From positions 372,001 to 436,000 of the forward strand of contig NZ_JACJRG010000001.1 in NCBI RefSeq assembly GCF_014697125.1: 64,000 nt of DNA. The letters are read 5' to 3'. The notes under the pieces were generated by a model. That model saw only the letters and a list, made by a program, of their open reading frames with translations, ran no database searches and was not told the DNA's origin. Positions within the stretch are counted from its first letter, which is position 1. Each line of letters opens with the position of its first letter. The position numbers were made by a program, and so were the translations under genes. The stretch comes from Anabaena minutissima FACHB-250 (lineage in GTDB: Bacteria > Cyanobacteriota > Cyanobacteriia > Cyanobacteriales > Nostocaceae). This document shows positions 9,122 to 17,335 of the stretch, piece by piece.

Positions 9122-10201
9122 ATGGCGCTGGTACCAATGCGGCTACTGTTGGAACACGCAGCTGAGAACGGTTATGGCATCCCAGCTTTTAACGTTAATA
9201 ACTTAGAACAGATTCAGGCAATCATGAAAGCGGCGGCTGAGACAGATAGCCCCGTAATTTTACAAGCTTCTCGCGGCGCACGTAACTATGCAGGTGAAAA
9301 CTTCCTCCGCCACCTGATTTTGGCTGCGGTAGAAACCTATCCTCAGATTCCCATTGTCATGCACCAAGATCATGGTAATGCTCCTTCTACCTGCTACTCA
9401 GCCATCAAGAACAACTTCACTAGTGTGATGATGGATGGTTCTTTGGAAGCTGATGCTAAAACCCCTGCCAGCTTCGAGTACAACGTTAAAGTTACCAGCG
9501 AAGTTGTCAATGTAGCTCATTCCTTGGGCGTAAGTGTAGAAGGCGAACTCGGTTGCTTGGGTTCTCTGGAAACCGGTGCGGGTGAAGCTGAAGATGGACA
9601 CGGTTTTGAAGGTACACTCGACCATTCTCAACTGTTGACTGACCCCGATGAAGCTGTTAGCTTCGTAGAAGCAACCCAAGTAGATGCTTTGGCTGTAGCT
9701 ATTGGTACAAGCCACGGTGCTTACAAGTTTACCCGCAAACCTACTGGCGAAATTTTGGCTATCAGCCGCATTGAAGAAATTCACCGTCGTCTACCTAACA
9801 CCCACTTGGTAATGCACGGTTCTTCTTCCGTTCCTGAAGATTTAATCGCCTTGATTAACGAACACGGCGGTGCGATTCCTGAAACCTACGGTGTACCTGT
9901 AGAAGAAATTCAAAAAGGTATTAAGAGTGGTGTTCGTAAAGTTAACATCGACACCGACAACCGTTTGGCTATTACTGCGGCTGTGCGCGAAGCTTTAGCA
10001 GCAAATCCCAAGGAATTTGACCCCCGTCACTTCCTCAAGCCTTCTATCACATATATGCAGAAGGTTTGTGCTGAACGCTATGTACAATTCGGCACTGCTG
10101 GTAATGCTAGCAAGATTAAGCAAGTTACTCTGGAAGAGTTTGCTGCTAAGTATGCTAAAGGTGAACTCAATATGATCACCAAGGCTGCGGCTAAAGTTTA
10201 A
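9122..10201 (+). CDS. fbaA: Fructose-1,6-bisphosphate aldolase, class II
   Basis: A 359-residue zinc aldolase of glycolysis, gluconeogenesis and the Calvin cycle. Metal and substrate motifs are visible: MHQDHG near residue 82, [30 protein letters not shown] and [11 protein letters not shown]. The length and [16 protein letters not shown] place it in the class IIB branch used by cyanobacteria. A strong ribosome binding site AGGAGG sits 7 bases before the ATG, in line with high expression, and a perfect intrinsic terminator follows at 10268. Also called cbbA in Calvin-cycle context. Confidence 0.97.
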   Translation: MALVPMRLLLEHAAENGYGIPAFNVNNLEQIQAIMKAAAETDSPVILQASRGARNYAGENFLRHLILAAVETYPQIPIVMHQDHGNAPSTCYSAIKNNFTSVMMDGSLEADAKTPASFEYNVKVTSEVVNVAHSLGVSVEGELGCLGSLETGAGEAEDGHGFEGTLDHSQLLTDPDEAVSFVEATQVDALAVAIGTSHGAYKFTRKPTGEILAISRIEEIHRRLPNTHLVMHGSSSVPEDLIALINEHGGAIPETYGVPVEEIQKGIKSGVRKVNIDTDNRLAITAAVREALAANPKEFDPRHFLKPSITYMQKVCAERYVQFGTAGNASKIKQVTLEEFAAKYAKGELNMITKAAAKV

Positions 10202-10267
10202 TTTTAGTCAAAGATAAATAGGGGTAATATTTTGCTCCTGCAAAAATTTTTGATATTTATATAAATC

Positions 10268-10300
10268 AACCGGGAAACTTAAAAGGATCCCGGTTTTTTA
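10268..10300 (+). terminator. Intrinsic terminator of the aldolase gene
   Basis: Perfect 8-bp stem AACCGGGA (10268-10275) and TCCCGGTT (10288-10295) with a 12-base loop followed by a T run. It lies 67 bases after the aldolase stop codon. Confidence 0.9.
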
Positions 10301-10540
10301 TGTCTTCGTTACACAACGGAGGGAAAAGTAGGCAAAGTAGGTTGGGTTGAGCGAAAGCAAAACCCAACAACGTCTTGAGAATGCTGAGGTACTCTCCGAT
10401 TAGACTTACACTCCCGCAGCAAAGGGTGCGCTTACGTTTGTTATGGGCTTTCTGCTCTAATACTTGTAAAAGCGTACTTGCAATCATGTAGTATTTTAAT
10501 TTAAGTACCTATATAAAACCATACAGCCCAAAAAACCAGA
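10301..10540. other. Intergenic spacer with dispersed repeat word
   Basis: No gene is supported here. Bases about 10338-10370 contain GTAGGTTGGGTTGAG followed by AAAACCCAAC, the same palindromic repeat family as at 4905. The rest holds presumed promoter sequence for the ATPase island that begins at 10541; no confident -10/-35 pair was identified. Confidence 0.5.
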
Positions 10541-11845
10541 ATGTATCCCCACTCACAAAATCCTTTCGTCGTCGGAACTCCTGTTCCACCGGAAAAATTC
10601 ATCGGTAGAACGTCACTCATCCAAACAGCGTTCGATCAAATTAATAATTGCAGTCACTTAGCAATATGGGGTGGACTGGGAACAGGGAAAACCTCTTTAC
10701 TAACAAAAATAGCTTCTCCCGACACTTGGAGACAGAATGGACAAGATCCATCTTCAGCAGTCATAGTTCGCTTTAGTTGTGAAGCAATAGAACCTTATTT
10801 TACTCCTTCTGCTTTCTGGACAAAAATACTGAGCTTAATTACAGATCATCTGCAAACTGAGCCAGAACTACAAGAGCAAGTTAACACCTTATTAGCAGAA
10901 GGTCGAGCATCAAAAGATAGCCTACGTCAAATATTACGAGAATTGGGAAAAAATCAGAAGTTATTAGTATTACTCATAGATGACTACGATATAGCTCTGG
11001 ACGAACATCAGGAATACTCTGAGCAAAGTATGCAACAGTTCTTGGGTGAATGTCGCAACTTAGCAGTTCATTCCGAAGGAAGCCGCAATTTGTCAATTAT
11101 TGTCACTTCTAAAAAACGCCTGAATGATCTCAGTCCTCGTCTCAATCCTAATCAATCACCGTGGTATAACCATTATTTATTTAGACAAATAAAACCCTTT
11201 GATAATACAGAAATTGAACAACTACTCAAGCCATTTAATAAACCTATTACAGCAGAATTACGGCAAGCACTCGGAGAAATTGCTGGGGGACATCCTACCC
11301 TACTACAAAATGCCGGCTTTTGGTTATATCAAGATTTGAAGCATAATAATCAGCCGCAAATAGAAGAATTTATTCAGGAATTTGAACGAAATACTCAACC
11401 ATTTTTTGATAGTCTTTGGCAAAGATGTAATAACAAAGAACAAAATTTATTAATGCTGATGGCACTATCAAAATTAAGAGGTCGTTTGCATCCCAGAAGA
11501 CGATATGACTTAAAAGATGTTGATTTAATTTTGACTCAAAATGATAGGATTTTAACTTCCCTAGAGGAACAAGGTGTAATTAAACGTGTAGTTACTAATG
11601 GTAGCAATACTTCTAATTTTACTTCCTCATTAATGGAAAAATGGGTAATTCAAGAAATTTGGAACTCTCACGATGATTCATTAAAGCAAAGACAAAAAGA
11701 GTTTTTGAACCTCATGAGTCACCAGCAATCTGAAAATATGAAGAATGCGATCGTTTGGATAGGTAAAAATAAAAATGATGTCATTGCATCTCTGCAATTT
11801 GTTGGCAATATAGTTCAGAAAATCATGCAGTTTTTGGCAAAATAA
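10541..11845 (+). CDS. P-loop ATPase with AAA/STAND-like N-terminal domain (island ATPase 1)
   Basis: A 434-residue soluble ATPase. It opens with the shared signature NPFVVGTPVPPEKFIGR, then Walker A GGLGTGKT (residues 44-51) and a Walker B-like LLVLLIDDYD near residues 140-150. LSIIVTSKK (sensor 1-like) and GGHPTLLQNAGFWLY resemble archaeal-type ATPase/Cdc6-like and STAND NTPases. The C-terminal ~130 residues look like a winged-helix region (LTSLEEQGVIKRV). No membrane helix. The next gene starts 19 bases downstream and encodes a related ATPase, so the two likely share an operon and may form mixed oligomers. Biological role unknown. Confidence 0.8.
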   Translation: MYPHSQNPFVVGTPVPPEKFIGRTSLIQTAFDQINNCSHLAIWGGLGTGKTSLLTKIASPDTWRQNGQDPSSAVIVRFSCEAIEPYFTPSAFWTKILSLITDHLQTEPELQEQVNTLLAEGRASKDSLRQILRELGKNQKLLVLLIDDYDIALDEHQEYSEQSMQQFLGECRNLAVHSEGSRNLSIIVTSKKRLNDLSPRLNPNQSPWYNHYLFRQIKPFDNTEIEQLLKPFNKPITAELRQALGEIAGGHPTLLQNAGFWLYQDLKHNNQPQIEEFIQEFERNTQPFFDSLWQRCNNKEQNLLMLMALSKLRGRLHPRRRYDLKDVDLILTQNDRILTSLEEQGVIKRVVTNGSNTSNFTSSLMEKWVIQEIWNSHDDSLKQRQKEFLNLMSHQQSENMKNAIVWIGKNKNDVIASLQFVGNIVQKIMQFLAK

Positions 11846-11864
11846 ATCAAATTAACAAAATATA

Positions 11865-14774
11865 ATGGCTAAAAATCCTTACATATTTGGGATTCCTGTG
11901 GAAACCTCAGATAATTTCTTTGGTAGAGAATCTCTGTTGAAAAATATTGAAGATAGTTTAGTACAAAATACAAAATTTATTCTACTGCATGGACAAAGGC
12001 GTATAGGTAAATCATCAGTATTAAAAATAATACCTCTGGTAGTATCTCCAGATGAATTTTTATTTGTATATTGTGATTTACAAGCTAACGGACATTCTAA
12101 TTTAAATGAAATTTTTTATGCGATATTCTATGAGATTTTCCATAAAATTGGGCTAGATAGTAATCAATTAAATATTTTATTAAATACAGACTCAGAAAAT
12201 ATTCTGAGAAATATTCGACGTTTATTAACCCTAGAAGTTTATAATTTATTGGAGCAAAAGAAATTAGTATTATTGTTAGATGAATTTGATGTTGTAACCT
12301 ATGATGACACGGAACAAGCAGTAAAATTATTACAACTATTAGAAAATTTAGTTAAACGAGAAGACGAATTATTTGTAGTTGCAGTAGTTGGTAGATATCT
12401 CAATTCTATACCTAGTTTACTGCAAGTATTTAAAAATGCAGCATCTCAAGAAATTGGTTTATTGGATAATAACAGTGCTGAACAGTTGATTCGTAAACCA
12501 GCTAGTAATATTTTAGAATACCCACAAAAAACTATAGAAGAGATTTGTAAATTTTCATCAGGACATCCTTTTTATACACAGGCTTTATGTTATGCAATTT
12601 TTCAAAAAAATACAATTTCTAACAATGATACTAATAGAATTTACAATATTTTAATTGATGATGTAGTTGAGGCTTTACCTGAAGCCATTGGCATGGCTGA
12701 AGGGGGATTAGGTGGTTTTTGGGCAGGTTTGAATATTCACGAAAAGGTAGTGATGGCAACAGTTGCCGAGGCTCAAGAGTATAAAAATATAAATATCACC
12801 AACAATCCATTAAAATTACTGGAAGACTATGGGTTAGTGATCACAGATGATTTAGAAGAAGCCATCAAAACACTAACTAATAAGGGTTTTTTAGATAGTA
12901 ACCCGATTAAAGTCAAAGTAGAAATAGTAAGACGTTGGCTGAGGGAACGTCACCCATTACGGGATGAAGTTAGGAAGTTAGAAGAAATAGCAGCAGAGGA
13001 TGTTGAATCACTTTTGAGTGTGGCTCGTAGTCGCTGGGAACAAAAGGGTAAACAAACAAATGCTTTAACTCTATATGAAGAAGTTTTGCAGCTAAATCCC
13101 AATCATTTTAGTAATGTAGTGGAGTTAGCAGAGAAATATTTGGAAGTAAAAGAATTTGAGCAAGCTTTAAAACTTTATGAGCGAGCTTACAAAGTAGATA
13201 GATTTAGCTATGAACAAGAATTTATCCAAGGTTTAGAACAATATGGACATTGGTTAATTACACAAAATAATTTTACAGTTGCCAAGCAGCAGTACGAAAA
13301 AATTTTAGGGATTGATCCTGATCATAGTTTAGCTAAACAAAAGCTTGCAGAAATTAAAGTATTTCAAGCTAAAAAGAATAATTTTAGTGTTAACTTAAGA
13401 AGAATTATCCTATCACCTATTTTATTGACAATCTTATTAATAATTGGTGGTGCTGGAAGTATATTCGTTGGGTGGAGGATTTTTGTTTCAAATCAACATC
13501 AGACTACTACCAGTAATAATATAGAAGATAGCATTAGCCGTGGCGATCGCACTTTATTTCGTCAGATACTAAACCCGGCTCGTGACCGAGGAATTAAAAG
13601 TTTTAAAGAAGGTAATTACCTCAAAGCTGAGGAAGAGTTTAAAGCTGCTTTCAATAATACTCAACCTAAAGACCCGGAAGTGTTAATTTATCGAAACAAC
13701 GCTCTGGCTCGTCAAAAAGGTAATCCTTTAACTGTAGCCGCAGTAGTACCGGCTACAGGTAAAACTGACCTGTCTCAAGAAATGTTACGGGGTATTGCAC
13801 AAGCGCAAGATAACTTTAATCAACGAGGATTAAAAGGTCGATTCTTAGAGATTGTAATTGCTGATGATGCAGGACAAAACGAGCAGGCAGCAAAAGTTGC
13901 AGAGAAACTTGTTACAGATGAATCCCTCTTAGGCGTTATCGGACATCTGTCTAGTGGAGTCACGGCTACAACATTACCGATATACGAAAAAGCTAATTTA
14001 CCGATCATCTCACCTACAAGCACTAGTACAGAGTTAAGAAGCTCTGTATTTTTCAGAACAGTACCTTCAGATAAAGCAACTGGTGAGAAGCTTGCTGAAT
14101 ATGCTTTCAGAAAGAATTTAAGAAAAGTATTAATCGTCTGGAATCCTGGTGATGGATACAGTAGAAGTATTAAATCAGCATTTAGTGAAGAATTTATCCG
14201 CCAGTTTACCAAAAAACAGGTTGATGTAGATTCTCCTGCTGAGATTAAGTTAGCTACCCCAGATAAAATGATGGAAGACTTAGCAAGTATAACTTCAGAT
14301 GAATCGCCATTACAAGCGATAGTATTTTTCCCCGATACCAATAATCGTCAAAATGCTATAGAGTTTGCACAGATGATTCAACAAGATCAGAATCTTCAAG
14401 GAGTGCAACTATTAGGAGGTGATTCTCTTTATATCCCAGAAGCCCGTTTTGTAGAAGGATTAGTTTTAGCTGTGCCTTGGTTTCGGAATACAGAGTCATC
14501 AAAGAACTTTGCAAATATAGCTGAGACACAATGGAAAGGCGGTGTGAGTTGGCGTACAGCAACTAGCTTTGACGCTACCCAGGCTTTTATTAATTCTTTA
14601 AAAATATCTACTACTATCTCTAAATCAAGAGTGTTAGAAAACTTAAAACACATCAATGTTACACCTAGAGAAACATCTGGAGAAACCCTTAAATTTAACA
14701 AAAGTAGTAGAGAAATTCAGCGAGAAGCTATTCCATTGCAGGTTAAAAAAGAAACGTTTGATGTTATACAGTAA
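11865..14774 (+). CDS. ATPase-TPR-transmembrane-periplasmic ligand-binding fusion (island ATPase 2)
   Basis: A 969-residue mosaic. Residues 1-380: P-loop ATPase starting NPYIFGIPVETSDNFFGRE, Walker A GQRRIGKS (43-50), Walker B LVLLLDEFD near 131-140, GHPFYTQALC and a winged-helix end. Residues about 380-505: TPR-like helices (ALTLYEEVLQLNPNHF; ALKLYERAYKVD). Residues about 514-541: one strong transmembrane helix after positively charged RRII. Residues about 560-600: another TPR-like piece (GIKSFKEGNYLKAEEEF). Residues about 605-969: a type I periplasmic binding domain of the Leu/Ile/Val-receptor class (VAAVVPATGKTDLSQEMLRGIA, IGHLSSGVTATTLPIYEKANLPIISPTST). This is a one-protein receptor: extracytoplasmic sensor, cytoplasmic ATPase output. 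Ligand unknown. Confidence 0.85.
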   Translation: MAKNPYIFGIPVETSDNFFGRESLLKNIEDSLVQNTKFILLHGQRRIGKSSVLKIIPLVVSPDEFLFVYCDLQANGHSNLNEIFYAIFYEIFHKIGLDSNQLNILLNTDSENILRNIRRLLTLEVYNLLEQKKLVLLLDEFDVVTYDDTEQAVKLLQLLENLVKREDELFVVAVVGRYLNSIPSLLQVFKNAASQEIGLLDNNSAEQLIRKPASNILEYPQKTIEEICKFSSGHPFYTQALCYAIFQKNTISNNDTNRIYNILIDDVVEALPEAIGMAEGGLGGFWAGLNIHEKVVMATVAEAQEYKNINITNNPLKLLEDYGLVITDDLEEAIKTLTNKGFLDSNPIKVKVEIVRRWLRERHPLRDEVRKLEEIAAEDVESLLSVARSRWEQKGKQTNALTLYEEVLQLNPNHFSNVVELAEKYLEVKEFEQALKLYERAYKVDRFSYEQEFIQGLEQYGHWLITQNNFTVAKQQYEKILGIDPDHSLAKQKLAEIKVFQAKKNNFSVNLRRIILSPILLTILLIIGGAGSIFVGWRIFVSNQHQTTTSNNIEDSISRGDRTLFRQILNPARDRGIKSFKEGNYLKAEEEFKAAFNNTQPKDPEVLIYRNNALARQKGNPLTVAAVVPATGKTDLSQEMLRGIAQAQDNFNQRGLKGRFLEIVIADDAGQNEQAAKVAEKLVTDESLLGVIGHLSSGVTATTLPIYEKANLPIISPTSTSTELRSSVFFRTVPSDKATGEKLAEYAFRKNLRKVLIVWNPGDGYSRSIKSAFSEEFIRQFTKKQVDVDSPAEIKLATPDKMMEDLASITSDESPLQAIVFFPDTNNRQNAIEFAQMIQQDQNLQGVQLLGGDSLYIPEARFVEGLVLAVPWFRNTESSKNFANIAETQWKGGVSWRTATSFDATQAFINSLKISTTISKSRVLENLKHINVTPRETSGETLKFNKSSREIQREAIPLQVKKETFDVIQ

Positions 14775-14954
14775 TGAAAACTGGGAAAACTTAACATGAG
14801 CATTATCAGCTGGTTAACCATAAATGATCAATAATAAAAGTTGTAGCAAACAATAGAGTAAAGATTTGCTTTTTCTTTGTTGTGCTAAGACAGCGCATGG
14901 GTAACTGCTGCATAATTAACGACTGCTTAGTAAACCTATCGCAACTAATTATCT

Positions 14955-16457
14955 ATGATATCTTTAAAGTCTCAGAGAAACCCTTATATAATCGGTCGTC
15001 CCATCAACGAACCAGAACTGTTTTGTGGGAGACAGAAGCAATTATCTTTTGTTGAGGAAAATCTGAGGCGAGGCGAAAAAGTAATAGTGCTGCATGGAGA
15101 AAGACGAATTGGTAAGTCATCTCTGTTGCAAAATATCCCTAAATTCGTAAAATTAGACAAATTTAAGTTTGTTAGCTTTGATTTAGAGTATCATAGCCAA
15201 GAAACACTAGAGTCTCTGTTAGAGAAATTAGCAGCAGCTATTATTGAACAGTTAGATATAAATACTCAAGAAATTGAAATACCAAAGGCAGAAAAAATAA
15301 AAGTCCAGAAGGATATTTTCTGCAATAAATTTTTACCCCAAATTTATGCAAGATTAAAAGATACTAAGTTGGTCTTATTATTAGATGAATTTGATGCTTT
15401 AGAACCTACATATATAGGTGCAACACTCGAATCATTATTCGGGCAATTAAAAAGCGTTGTTGAAAATAATAAAAGGCTTTTTGCAGTTATCTTTGCTGGT
15501 AGAAAGTCTACAGATATAACAAATTTATTAAAAATATTTAAATCTGTACCAATTGCAGAAGTTGGTTTATTAGATGAAACCAGTGTGCAGCAGTTGATCA
15601 TTGAACCTGCTTCTAACTTACTAAAGTACACACCAGAGTCTATACAGGCGATTATTAACTTATCTTCAGGACATCCCTATTTTACTCAAATTATCTGCTT
15701 TGCAATTTTTAGTAGAGCGCGAGAATTAGAAAAATGGGAAATAAATCAAGAAGATGTAGAAGCTATTGTAGAAGCATCTGTTGAACTAGCTGAAGCTGGT
15801 TTAGCATGGTATTGGGAAGCTTTATCTATACCAGAGAAGGTCGTATTTGCGGCGGTGGCTGAAGCCCAAAGGATAGTTAATGAAAAACACGATCAACGCC
15901 TGAGCCAAGACCCATTGATGCTACTGAAAAGTTACAATCTTTTATCTAAAAATGAATTAAAATTAGTCACCACAGAATTAGTATCTAGAGGGTTTTTAAA
16001 CGCACAGGGTAATAAAGTCAAAATAGAATTAGTGGGACGTTGGTTAGTGAAACGTCACCCTTTATGGCAAGAAGCTAGAGAATTTGAGAAGCGAGATCAA
16101 CAAGAAATTAAGGAAAGTTATGAAATACTTAATCAAATACATCAAGTAAATAAAAAAGGAATTACAGCCAAGATATTTCAACATCAACAAGAAAGTAATA
16201 TCTTGGAAAATCATATTTTAAATGAATCTCCTCAGAGTGTGTCTGAGAGTGTTTTGTCATTCAAAGGTAAAGATAATACAAAAGCTTTAGTAAATAAAAT
16301 TTATCTGGCTACACAGGAAAATAAATTACTTATTTTAATACTTGGTTTGGGTATAGGAGCGATCGCAGCTTTTATAGCCATCATTTACCCCATGATGAAC
16401 GATCATCCAAACGACAAGCATAGCTCACCGCCAATAGAAAGCAATGGTAGTCGCTAG
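14955..16457 (+). CDS. P-loop ATPase with C-terminal membrane anchor (island ATPase 3)
   Basis: A 500-residue paralogue of the preceding protein's N-terminal half: NPYIIGRPINEPELFCGRQ, Walker A GERRIGKS (48-55), Walker B LVLLLDEFDAL near 137-148, SSGHPYFTQIICFAIF, and the same winged-helix end KIELVGRWLVKRHPLW. After a ~75-residue linker comes a single transmembrane helix (about 455-480) and only ~20 residues beyond, so it has no sensor domain. It looks like a membrane-tethered partner of the receptor ATPase. It is 180 bases downstream, so may have its own promoter. Function inferred only by similarity. Confidence 0.82.
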   Translation: MISLKSQRNPYIIGRPINEPELFCGRQKQLSFVEENLRRGEKVIVLHGERRIGKSSLLQNIPKFVKLDKFKFVSFDLEYHSQETLESLLEKLAAAIIEQLDINTQEIEIPKAEKIKVQKDIFCNKFLPQIYARLKDTKLVLLLDEFDALEPTYIGATLESLFGQLKSVVENNKRLFAVIFAGRKSTDITNLLKIFKSVPIAEVGLLDETSVQQLIIEPASNLLKYTPESIQAIINLSSGHPYFTQIICFAIFSRARELEKWEINQEDVEAIVEASVELAEAGLAWYWEALSIPEKVVFAAVAEAQRIVNEKHDQRLSQDPLMLLKSYNLLSKNELKLVTTELVSRGFLNAQGNKVKIELVGRWLVKRHPLWQEAREFEKRDQQEIKESYEILNQIHQVNKKGITAKIFQHQQESNILENHILNESPQSVSESVLSFKGKDNTKALVNKIYLATQENKLLILILGLGIGAIAAFIAIIYPMMNDHPNDKHSSPPIESNGSR

Positions 16458-16516
16458 TTTTGCAGGTAGAACAGCGCGATCGCAATTAAACTATTAAAAA
16501 ATAATGAGGTAGAGAA

Positions 16517-16717
16517 ATGGAAATAACAACAACTAGACAAGCATTAATTGCAGCTATTTACGAAGAATTAGAACAAGCTTATGAAGATACTTTAGAAGAT
16601 GTTCTAGAGTTACTAAAAATTCGTAAAAATGAAGATGAGGAGGATATGAAAGATATTTACATGGCAAAAAATGATACTACTATCTCTTGGGAAGAATATA
16701 AGCAAGAGAGTGCATGA
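16517..16717 (+). CDS. Putative antitoxin of RelE-type toxin-antitoxin pair
   Basis: A 66-residue, very acidic helical protein (EELEQAYEDTLEDVLELLKIRKNEDEEDMKD) followed by a short tail ISWEEYKQES, which resembles the toxin-wrapping C-terminus of RelB/Phd-like antitoxins. A GAGGTAGAG ribosome binding site precedes the ATG. Its stop overlaps the toxin start by four bases (ATGA at 16714-16717), the usual translational coupling of such pairs. Confidence 0.75.
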   Translation: MEITTTRQALIAAIYEELEQAYEDTLEDVLELLKIRKNEDEEDMKDIYMAKNDTTISWEEYKQESA

Positions 16718-16977
16718 TTTATCAAATAGAAATTACAAGTAGGGCAGCTAAACAATTAAAAAAGCTGCCTGAAGATATTAAGCTTAAAATAGAAGATAAA
16801 ATTCACGATTTAGCAAACGATCCGCGCCCTGATGGCGTAGTTAAGTTAGAGGGTGATGAAGACACCTATCGTGTACGTGTGGGTAAATATCGTATTTTAT
16901 ACGAAGTTAAAGATGATTTATTAATAGTTAGAGTGGTTAAAATTGGTCATCGTAGAGATGTTTATCGTCGGGGATAA
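16714..16977 (+). CDS. RelE/ParE family toxin
   Basis: An 87-residue protein with the RelE/ParE fold pattern: YQIEITSRAAKQLKKLPEDIKLKIEDKI, the central DPRPDGVVKLEGDEDTYRVRVGKYRILYEV and the basic end VVKIGHRRDVYRR. Arg residues in YRVRVGKYRI and the C-terminal H-R-R-D-V-Y match ribosome-dependent mRNA interferases, but ParE gyrase poisons have the same fold, so the target is not certain. Coupled to the upstream antitoxin by ATGA overlap. Confidence 0.9.
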   Translation: MIYQIEITSRAAKQLKKLPEDIKLKIEDKIHDLANDPRPDGVVKLEGDEDTYRVRVGKYRILYEVKDDLLIVRVVKIGHRRDVYRRG

Positions 16978-16995
16978 AGCATAATCAAACTAGAC

Positions 16996-17313
16996 TTAGC
17001 AATGTTGACGATGCTTTAGTTTTTGTTGTAATAATGATGGGTTTTGTTCTTTCAGTTGGCGAGCAAATTCTTCATCAGCAGCAATTTGCTGCCGAATTTC
17101 TTTTTGGTGATCATGATAATAAGCTAAGGCTGCATAAACATCAGCTAGGCTAATACTCGGATGATGATAAAGAATGTCATCGGGTGACATTCCCATTTGT
17201 TCATGCCAGATTACAATATCTTCAACTCTAATTCGATGTCCAGCAATCCTGGGTTTTCCGCCACACACACCAGGAGTAATTTCGATGTGTTCTTTGATGA
17301 TGGGAATAAACAT
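16996..17313 (-). CDS. DUF433 family protein (putative antitoxin-like, orphan)
   Basis: A 105-residue protein with the DUF433 motif: ITPGVCGGKPRIAGHRIRVEDIV followed by LYHHPSISLADVYAALAYYHDHQKEI, a small helix-turn-helix fold. In cyanobacteria such proteins usually sit directly before a DUF5615 PIN-like toxin gene. Here the expected partner position is taken by the convergent RelE gene, so the partner is missing. The basic C-terminal tail (KLKHRQHC) adjoins the stop 19 bases from the toxin stop. Role as antitoxin or DNA binder is inferred. Confidence 0.85.
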   Translation of the reverse strand: MFIPIIKEHIEITPGVCGGKPRIAGHRIRVEDIVIWHEQMGMSPDDILYHHPSISLADVYAALAYYHDHQKEIRQQIAADEEFARQLKEQNPSLLQQKLKHRQHC

Positions 17314-17335
17314 GATGTTTGTTCTCAGAGTTATT

